Origin: VFMC01 sp040398525 | Lineage (GTDB): Bacteria; Actinomycetota; Acidimicrobiia; Acidimicrobiales; Ilumatobacteraceae | Direction: 5' to 3' | NCBI GenBank assembly: GCA_040398525.1 | Contig: JBBATY010000004.1 | Location: 1-64,000 of the forward strand | DNA: 64,000 nucleotides | Shown here: one piece after another, positions 58,279 through 64,000 of the stretch | Position numbering within the stretch: the stretch's first letter is position 1 | How the letters are laid out: every line of letters begins with the position of its first letter | Position numbers and translations under genes: made by a program | The notes under the pieces: model-generated | Database searches by the model: none | Seen by the model: the letters and a program-made list of their open reading frames with translations, nothing else | Told to the model about the DNA's origin: nothing

Positions 58279-59418
58279 TCAGACGGACAGCACGGTGCAG
58301 GCGCTGATGCCCGGGGCGCCGTACACGTGGGTGAACGCCGTCTGCGCACCCTCGACCTGACGCTGGCCGGCTCGACCCTGCAACTGCAGCACGCTCTCGT
58401 ACACCTGGCGCAGGCCGGACGCACCGATCGGCTCGCCGTTGGCGATGCAGCCGCCATCGGTGTTCACCGGCAGACGGCCACCGATCGCGGTCTCGCCGAG
58501 CTGGATCATCCGCTCCTGCTCGCCGTCGACGCACAGCCCGCATTCGGCGAGGTGCATCACCTCCGCTCCGCTCTCGGTGTCCTGCACCTGGGCGAGGGAG
58601 ATCTCGTCCGGGCCGATCGCAGCCTGGTCGAACGCAGCCTTGGCCGCCGCCACCGACGGGCTGTCGCCGCGGTCGGGCGACAGCCACGAGTTGAACACCT
58701 CGAAGCTGCCGAACGGACGGCTGCGCAACGACGCCGAACGCAAGAACACCGGCCGGCTCGAGTACCGATGGGCCTGGTCGGCCCGCACCAGCACGAGCGC
58801 AACACCACCCTCACCGGGTGAGCAGAACATGTACTGGGTGAGCGGGTGGCTCAGCATCGGGGCGTCGAGCACCTCGGCCTCGCTCATCGGCGTGCGCCGC
58901 CATGCACTCGGGTTGAGCGAGCCGTTGGCGAAGTTCTTCACCGCCACCTTGGCCAGCGTCGAACGGGTGATGCCGTGCTCGTGCATGTAGCGCTGGATCT
59001 TCAGACCGAAGAACTGCGTCGTGAGCATCAGGCCCGTGTCGCCGTACCACTGCTGCAGGCCGAAGGCTGCGGGGTCGGGGTCGAATGCACCACGCGGGTG
59101 CTTGTCGAAACCGATCGCCATCACCACGTCGGCCGCACCGGCACGGATCGCGTTGTAGCCACTGATCAGGGCACTGCCACCAGTGGCGCACCCGTTCGAG
59201 ACGTTGATGAACGGCAGCCCAGTGAGCCCGAGCGTGCTCACCATGGTGTCGGCGGCCCCTGCCGCGGCCGAACCTCCGAACGCGTATTGGACGTCGGACC
59301 ACTCGATGCCCGCATCGGCGAGCGCTGCGCGAGCCGCCACGGCCCCTTGCTCGAGGCCCGAGCGCTCGTGGCGACCGAAGGGGTGGATGCCGATGCCGAC
59401 GATGGCCACATCGCTCAT
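58279..59418 (-). CDS. Thiolase-like protein (lipid-transfer/SCPx-type)
   Basis: Thiolase-superfamily protein of 379 residues. The nucleophile cysteine lies in NVSNGCATGGSALISG (about 84-99), with late conserved regions PVNTDGGCIANGEPIGASGL and HVYGAPGISACTVLSV. The latter gives the second catalytic Cys (SAC). SCPx/Ltp-type thiolases cleave beta-keto or branched acyl-CoAs and often require a DUF35 partner, which is the next gene upstream. The ATG overlaps that gene by 4 bp. The substrate is uncertain. Confidence 0.87.
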   Translation of the reverse strand: MSDVAIVGIGIHPFGRHERSGLEQGAVAARAALADAGIEWSDVQYAFGGSAAAGAADTMVSTLGLTGLPFINVSNGCATGGSALISGYNAIRAGAADVVMAIGFDKHPRGAFDPDPAAFGLQQWYGDTGLMLTTQFFGLKIQRYMHEHGITRSTLAKVAVKNFANGSLNPSAWRRTPMSEAEVLDAPMLSHPLTQYMFCSPGEGGVALVLVRADQAHRYSSRPVFLRSASLRSRPFGSFEVFNSWLSPDRGDSPSVAAAKAAFDQAAIGPDEISLAQVQDTESGAEVMHLAECGLCVDGEQERMIQLGETAIGGRLPVNTDGGCIANGEPIGASGLRQVYESVLQLQGRAGQRQVEGAQTAFTHVYGAPGISACTVLSV

Positions 59419-59894
59419 TGCTGGACTCCCTCGTGTTCGGTGCCTGCTGGGGCAAAGGCGTAGGTGAGCAGGGTGCGACCCTGCTTGTCGACGGCGAACG
59501 GCACCACCACCATCTCCATCGGCATCCCGATCTGCAGGTCGGCGGGGTCGTTCACGGTGAGGCGCGACTCGACGATCACGCCGATGCCCTCCTCGTCGTC
59601 GCGCAACTCGATGTAGCCGACGCCGTAGGGGACGAACTCCTTGGCTGTCTCGGTGCCGGCGTACGGAGGGTTCTTCGGCAAGAAGCCCTGGATCGTCCAG
59701 CTCCACAGCGTGCCGTGCCGGGGCAGCAACACCTGCTCGACCTCGGTGGACGAGGTCTTCGGGCACGATGCTGCCGGGGGGAACACCGTGACGCCACTGG
59801 CCGGGAACCGGCTGGCGATCAGGCGCGGCTCGTCCGCAGGCCAGGTGAACAGGCCCTCGGTCACGGGGACTGGCTCGGTGAGTCGATCGGTCAC
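59415..59894 (-). CDS. DUF35-type OB-fold protein with degenerate zinc ribbon
   Basis: Protein of 159 residues that pairs with the thiolase-like protein. The OB-fold part is recognisable (GTLWSWTIQGFLPKNPPYAG, YGVGYIELRDDEEGIGVIVE). The N-terminal rubredoxin-like zinc ribbon normally has four cysteines; here only one is left (FPPAASCPKTSS), so zinc binding is doubtful. DUF35 proteins stabilise or assist thiolases and aldolases of steroid degradation. The start is GTG 59894. It is divergent from the NUDIX gene. Confidence 0.8.
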   Translation of the reverse strand: MTDRLTEPVPVTEGLFTWPADEPRLIASRFPASGVTVFPPAASCPKTSSTEVEQVLLPRHGTLWSWTIQGFLPKNPPYAGTETAKEFVPYGVGYIELRDDEEGIGVIVESRLTVNDPADLQIGMPMEMVVVPFAVDKQGRTLLTYAFAPAGTEHEGVQQ

Positions 59895-59926
59895 CTCGTC
59901 ATGGTCGCACGTATCGTGGGGGCACG

Positions 59927-60460
59927 ATGAAGTGGACCGTGCATGGCGAGCGAGTGATCTACGACAGTGAGTGGATGCGCCTCGCCCTCACCGATGTCGA
60001 GATTCCGGACGGACCCCGCTTCGAGCACCATGTCCTGCGGATGCCAGCGCACGCCGCGGGCACAGTGGTGGCCGATCCGGCGCGCGGTGTGCTGCTGCTC
60101 TGGAGGCATCGCTTCACCACCGACACCTGGGGGTGGGAGGTGCCGGCCGGACGGATCGATGCTGGCGAGTCCTCCTCCGAGGCGGCCGCTCGCGAAGTGC
60201 TCGAGGAGACCGGCTGGCAGCCGGGCCCACTCAGCCACCTGACGACCTACTTCCCGCACAACGGCACCAGCGACGCCACCTTCCATCTGTTCGTCGCCAG
60301 TGGGGCCACCCATGTGGGCCCACCCAGCGATCCGTCGGAAAGCGAGCGCGTCGAGTGGCTCGCGGTCGACGACGTCCGTGCGGCCATCAGCGCCGGCGAG
60401 GTGCGCGACGGGCTCTCACTCACTGCCTTGCTGTGGTGGCTCGTCCACCGCAGCGACTGA
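59927..60460 (+). CDS. NUDIX hydrolase, ADP-ribose pyrophosphatase-like
   Basis: NUDIX hydrolase of 177 residues. The box is AGRIDAGESSSEAAAREVLE followed by ETGW, and the upstream FTTDTWGWEVPAGR is typical of ADP-ribose/NADH-type pyrophosphatases. The C-terminal SERVEWLAVDDVRAAI is also common there. The substrate may be ADP-ribose or a related sugar nucleotide. The start is ATG 59927. It converges with an enoyl-CoA hydratase gene with 10 bp between the stops. Confidence 0.87.
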   Translation: MKWTVHGERVIYDSEWMRLALTDVEIPDGPRFEHHVLRMPAHAAGTVVADPARGVLLLWRHRFTTDTWGWEVPAGRIDAGESSSEAAAREVLEETGWQPGPLSHLTTYFPHNGTSDATFHLFVASGATHVGPPSDPSESERVEWLAVDDVRAAISAGEVRDGLSLTALLWWLVHRSD

Positions 60461-60470
60461 CGGCACGGGC

Positions 60471-61310
60471 TCAGTCGGCGGCCTTCGGACCCGGGTCGAC
60501 CGGGATTCCGAACCGCACCCGGTTGTGGGCGTGGCCGAGGTGCTGGAGCGAGAAGGCAGCCCGCAGCGCAGTGAACTGGCCCTGAGCGTCGAGGGTCTGG
60601 TTGACGCTCTCCTTGGCCAGCTTCAGGGCGAAACTTGGCTTGGTGGCGATGCGCGCCGCCATCGACATGGTGAACGTCCGCAGCTCGGCCGCAGGCACGA
60701 CATGGTTCACCATGCCGAGTCGGTGGGCATCGGCAGCGGTGACCCAGTCGCCGGTGAACAGCAGTTCCTTGGCCTTGCGCGCCCCGAGCTCCCAGGGGTG
60801 GGCGAAGTACTCCACACCGTTCACACCCATTCCCACCACCGGGTCGCTGAACAGCGCATCGTCAGCCGCCACGATGACGTCGGCCACCCACAGCAGCATC
60901 AGGCCACCGGCGATGGTCTTGCCCTGCGCGGCAGCGAGGAGCGGCTTGGGGATGTTCCGCCAACGCCAGCACATCTGGAAGTAGACCTCCTCCTCCCAGG
61001 CCATGTGCCCCTCCTGGCCCTCGCGGCCGTAGCCACCGTGGGTGGAGACGAGGTCGAAGTCGCGGTGACTTTCGCGGTCGCGCAGATCGTGACCACTCGA
61101 GAAGTGCGGGCCGTCGGCCTGCAGGACGATGACCTTCACGTCGCTGCGGCGCGACGCATCGTCGAATGCAGCATTCATCTCGTAGGTCATCCGCTTGTTC
61201 TGCGCGTTGCGGCTCTCCTGCCGGTCGAGGGTGACGACAGCGATGCCGTGGTCGCCGGGGTCGACGACTTCGTAGCGGATGGTGGACAGTTGGTCGAGCG
61301 AGACGCTCAC
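60471..61310 (-). CDS. Enoyl-CoA hydratase/isomerase family protein
   Basis: Crotonase-fold protein of 279 residues. Oxyanion-hole residues are in PHFSSGHDLRDRE and in GKTIAGGLMLLWVADVIVAA. It may hydrate or isomerise an acyl-CoA. AGGAGG lies close before the GTG at 61310, which overlaps the upstream P450 stop (GTGA), so the gene belongs to the P450-hydratase operon. Confidence 0.87.
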   Translation of the reverse strand: MSVSLDQLSTIRYEVVDPGDHGIAVVTLDRQESRNAQNKRMTYEMNAAFDDASRRSDVKVIVLQADGPHFSSGHDLRDRESHRDFDLVSTHGGYGREGQEGHMAWEEEVYFQMCWRWRNIPKPLLAAAQGKTIAGGLMLLWVADVIVAADDALFSDPVVGMGVNGVEYFAHPWELGARKAKELLFTGDWVTAADAHRLGMVNHVVPAAELRTFTMSMAARIATKPSFALKLAKESVNQTLDAQGQFTALRAAFSLQHLGHAHNRVRFGIPVDPGPKAAD

Positions 61311-62557
61311 GGGTTCCTCCTGGTGAAGGTGAGGTGCAGCTCCGACAGGCCGCGCAGGGTCATCGACAGCTCGCGGTGAGTCGGTGAGGGAATCGTCGTG
61401 TCGAGTGCCCACTCGGCGCAGCGGGTGAGCAGCGTCTCGAACGCGATCCGTCCCTCGCTTCGCGCCAGCGCTGCGCCGGGACAGAAGTGCGGTCCTTGGC
61501 CGAACGCCAGATGGGCTCGGGCGTTGGGGCGGGCGACGTCGAAGGCCTCGCCGCCCGGGAACTTCGCCGAATCGCGGTTGGCGCAGCCGTACATCATCAT
61601 GAGCACCGAACCGGCCGGGATTGCGACCCCTCCCACCTCGACGTCGACGTTGGTGACACGGGGCAGCATCTGCACGGGCGACTCGTACCGCAGCGCCTCC
61701 TCCACCAGGTTGGGGATGAGCGACGGGTCGGCCACGACCGCCGCCATCTGGTCGGGATGCTCGAGCAAGGCGAGCATGCCGGCCGCGATCAGCTTGGTCG
61801 TGGTCTCGTTGCCCGCCACGAGCAGCTGTTCGATCACGTTCAGCAACTCGGCCATCGACAAGCCCTCGCCAGCACGCTCGCCGCTGTCGAAGCGCGCCTG
61901 GACCAGGTCGCTCAGCAGGTCGTCGCGCGGTGCGTCGTGGCGTTCGCGGCAGCGCTCGGCCATGTAGTGCTGCATCTCGACGCGGCTGCGGGCGCACTCG
62001 AGCTGTTGCTCGGCGGTGAGCAGCCCCGACAGCGGCGCCACCGAGTCGTCGCTCCACTTCTTGAAGCGCGGCATGTCGGCCCGGTCGACGCCGAGGGCAT
62101 CGGCGATCACCGTCAGCGGCAGGCCCACGGCGAATTCGCCGACCAGCTCGACCCGACCGCGGTCGATCCACCGGTCGACGAGCTGGTCGGCGATCAGGCG
62201 GATCTCACCTTCGAGCTGGGCGACGCGCTTGGGCGTGAAGGCCTTGTTCACCAGGCCGCGGAACTGGGTATGGCTCGGCGGGTCGTTGGTGAGCAGTGTG
62301 CTGACCGCCGGGTACCCCTCGGCCTGGATCGCCTTCAGCTCCTCGCTGCGTGGGCCAGAGACGAAGGAGTTGGTCATGTTGCTGCTGAAGCGCTCGGTGT
62401 CGCGCACGATGCTCATCACGTCGTCGTACCGGCTCACGAGCCAGAATCCGAGCGGTGTCTGGTGCACGGGCGCCTCGTCGCGCACCCGCTCGTAGAACGG
62501 GTACGGACACGCCAGCACGTCGGGGCTGACGATGATCTCCTTGGTGACGTCACTCAC
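61307..62557 (-). CDS. Cytochrome P450
   Basis: Soluble P450 of 416 residues. The I-helix has VAGNETTTK, the ExxR motif is EEALR, and the heme loop is FGQGPHFCPGAALAR. It is similar in architecture to the P450 at 42844 and likely belongs to the same large family. Position between two enoyl-CoA hydratase genes and an acyl-CoA ligase gene suggests hydroxylation of a lipid or terpenoid side chain before CoA activation (inference). The GTG at 62557 overlaps the upstream hydratase stop. Confidence 0.9.
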   Translation of the reverse strand: MSDVTKEIIVSPDVLACPYPFYERVRDEAPVHQTPLGFWLVSRYDDVMSIVRDTERFSSNMTNSFVSGPRSEELKAIQAEGYPAVSTLLTNDPPSHTQFRGLVNKAFTPKRVAQLEGEIRLIADQLVDRWIDRGRVELVGEFAVGLPLTVIADALGVDRADMPRFKKWSDDSVAPLSGLLTAEQQLECARSRVEMQHYMAERCRERHDAPRDDLLSDLVQARFDSGERAGEGLSMAELLNVIEQLLVAGNETTTKLIAAGMLALLEHPDQMAAVVADPSLIPNLVEEALRYESPVQMLPRVTNVDVEVGGVAIPAGSVLMMMYGCANRDSAKFPGGEAFDVARPNARAHLAFGQGPHFCPGAALARSEGRIAFETLLTRCAEWALDTTIPSPTHRELSMTLRGLSELHLTFTRRNP

Positions 62558-63420
62558 TGCTGTTCGCCTCCTCGATCGGGCCCGGTGCGATAGTCGCCGA
62601 ACTGCTCGTCCCTCGCCGACAGCGCACTGGTGACACCCTGGGCGAAGCGGCTGAAGTACTCGCGCGAGCTGCGCTGGTGGAACCCGAGCGCGTTCAGGTC
62701 GGCCGTGGCACGCAGCCCGTCGCGCATGCCCATCGCCTCCATCGCCCGGTGCACGACGCGCTTGTTGATCGCCTGCAGGTCGGGCGGCACCTTGGCCACC
62801 CGCACGGCGATCTCGAGCACACGCTCGTCGAGCTCGTCGGCAGCGAAGGCCCGGTTCGCGAAGCCCGCGGCAACGGCGTCGTCTCCGGTCATCGAATCGC
62901 CGGTGAGCATCGCCTCCATCGCACGGCGCATGCCCATCAGCCACACGTGCCAGGCCATGTCGGGCGAGCTCATCGAGCGCACCGGCGGGTACCCGATCTG
63001 CGCGTCGTGGGCGACGTAGACGAGGTCGCACGACGCAGCCAGCTCGGTGCCTCCGGCGAGGCAGTAGCCGTGCACTTGGGCGATCACCGGAGTGGCCAGG
63101 TCCATCAGCTCGAACCAGCCCTCCAGCACATGTCGCGCCCAGGCGCCGTCGGCCCTGCTGATCGGCCACGGGTGAGGCTCGGTCGGGTCCTGGGCGAGGT
63201 CGTAGCCCGCCGAGAAGCACCCACCGGCCCCACGCACCACGACGACGCGCACCTCGGGATCGGCGTCGGCGTCGCGCACGGCGTCGAACAACTGGCCACG
63301 CAGGCCGTGCGACAAGGCGTTGCGCTTGCCCGGCCGGTTCAAGGTGAGCCGTCGCACACCGGGCGCAGGGTCGTCGACGAGGACGAGCGGTTCGACGGTC
63401 GGGGATGCCTGCTCAGCCAA
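62554..63420 (-). CDS. Enoyl-CoA hydratase/isomerase family protein
   Basis: Crotonase-fold protein of 288 residues with oxyanion-hole segments CFSAGYDLAQDP and GYCLAGGTELAASCDLVYVA. A typical C-terminal helical part follows (FHQRSSREYFSRFAQG). It likely acts on an acyl-CoA made by the ligase encoded directly upstream. The start is TTG 63420, overlapping the ligase stop by 8 bp; no better ATG or GTG lies near the domain start. Confidence 0.87.
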   Translation of the reverse strand: MAEQASPTVEPLVLVDDPAPGVRRLTLNRPGKRNALSHGLRGQLFDAVRDADADPEVRVVVVRGAGGCFSAGYDLAQDPTEPHPWPISRADGAWARHVLEGWFELMDLATPVIAQVHGYCLAGGTELAASCDLVYVAHDAQIGYPPVRSMSSPDMAWHVWLMGMRRAMEAMLTGDSMTGDDAVAAGFANRAFAADELDERVLEIAVRVAKVPPDLQAINKRVVHRAMEAMGMRDGLRATADLNALGFHQRSSREYFSRFAQGVTSALSARDEQFGDYRTGPDRGGEQQ

Positions 63421-64000
63421 TGGTCCTCGTCCCCTCCCAGTAGGGCGCCCGCAGGGCCCGCTTGTTCACCTTGCCCATTGCATTGCGCCCGACGGTCGAG
63501 ACGATCTCGACCGAGCGCGGGCACTTGTACCCGGCGAGGTGCTGGCGGCACAGGCCGATCACCTCGTCGGCAGTGGGTGGATCGGCCGGGTCGAGCGGCA
63601 CGACGAGTGCGCGCACGGCCTCACCGAGGTCGGCGTCGGGCACACCGATCACCGCCACGTCGGCGACCTTGGGATGGGCGATGATCACCGCCTCGGCCTC
63701 GGCCGGGTAGATGTTCACGCCACCGGCGACGATCATGTCGCTGAACCGGTCGGTGATGTAGACGAACCCGTCGGTGTCGACGTAGCCGATCTCGCCGATG
63801 GTGAACACCCCGGGACGCAGATGAGCTGCCGCGGTCTTGGCCGGATCGGTGGCGTAGACGACGCCGCGCCCGGTGGAGTCCTCGAAGTACAGCCGCCCCT
63901 CAGTGCCCGCCGGCACTTCCTCACCTGCGTCGTCGACGACGACTGCACGGGTGAACGGCGGGATGCAGCGCCCGACACTGCCCGGGTGCTCGAGCCACTC
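63413..64000 (-). CDS. Acyl-CoA synthetase (AMP-binding), C-terminal part
   Basis: The C-terminal 195 residues of an ANL-superfamily acyl-CoA ligase; the frame is open to the end of the window, so the N terminus lies outside. Visible motifs are GYVDTDGFVYITDRFSDMIV, GGVNIYPAEAEAV, PDADLGEAVRALVV and the catalytic lysine segment RNAMGKVNKRAL. It activates a carboxylic acid via acyl-AMP to acyl-CoA. It is the first visible gene of the ligase-hydratase-P450-hydratase operon. Confidence 0.92.
   Translation of the reverse strand, partial: EWLEHPGSVGRCIPPFTRAVVVDDAGEEVPAGTEGRLYFEDSTGRGVVYATDPAKTAAAHLRPGVFTIGEIGYVDTDGFVYITDRFSDMIVAGGVNIYPAEAEAVIIAHPKVADVAVIGVPDADLGEAVRALVVPLDPADPPTADEVIGLCRQHLAGYKCPRSVEIVSTVGRNAMGKVNKRALRAPYWEGTRTIG

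Overview
The window is about 70% G+C and nearly fully coding on both strands. It looks like an actinobacterial chromosome, probably class Acidimicrobiia. That is an inference from gene content: a WhiB regulator, the PafB/PafC pair, an ImuA'/ImuB/DnaE2 mutasome with TCGAAC-N4-GTTCGA SOS boxes, an F420-pathway CofC, LmbE/PIG-L deacetylases, a DUF3039 protein and an HU/lysine-repeat nucleoid system. Many genes start with GTG, and 1-4 bp stop/start overlaps are common. No rRNA, tRNA, CRISPR array, insertion sequence or phage gene was seen. Three 100-N gaps are present; two are flanked by an identical 55-bp sequence on both sides and are probably unmerged contig overlaps. No stretch longer than 300 bp lacks a gene.

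Layout. 1-5.0 kb: small enzymes and exporters (DUF3039, monooxygenase, NUDIX, LysE, EamA, LmbE, metallo-hydrolase). 5.0-15.3 kb: a genome-maintenance block with VapBC, dnaE2 behind an SOS box, a NUDIX-GNAT fusion, an orphan atypical response regulator, imuB-imuA' behind a second SOS box, and a B12-binding HTH regulator with CarH-type motifs. 15.3-18.6 kb: acyl-CoA dehydrogenase, membrane protein, MFS transporter. 18.6-25.5 kb: a tight five-gene operon (SWIM protein, DUF5691, MoxR-type AAA ATPase, DUF5682, VWA protein), the best candidate here for a poorly described system. 25.6-36.2 kb: EcsC, amine oxidase, RNase HII, SelD, MOSC, FMN reductase, alcohol dehydrogenase, a C69 Ntn hydrolase with an unrecognised partner, CofC with a PIG-L deacetylase, and a TIGR03084 protein.

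36.3-42.4 kb: an HU gene followed by a separate Lys/Ala/Pro repeat gene, then a decarboxylase-family protein, PhoH2, WhiB, a DEDDh exonuclease and PafC/PafB. 42.4-64 kb: metabolism. It holds a split B12-dependent mutase (small subunit at 42.4 kb, large at 54.6 kb), two cytochromes P450, a PhoD-type phosphatase, glucose-6-phosphate isomerase, a Liv-type ABC importer with a fused LivH-LivM permease, a phosphotransferase/DUF6285 pair, nitroreductase, RarD-like transporter, thiolase/OB-fold pair, NUDIX, two enoyl-CoA hydratases and the end of an acyl-CoA ligase.

How the parts may work together (inference). SOS-driven ImuA'/ImuB/DnaE2 and the WYL regulators PafB/PafC are the two known arms of the actinobacterial DNA-damage response, and both are encoded here. 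The Liv importer, mutase subunits, acyl-CoA dehydrogenase, hydratases, thiolase, P450s and ligase together suggest uptake and degradation of branched-chain amino acids, fatty acids or sterol/terpenoid-like compounds.
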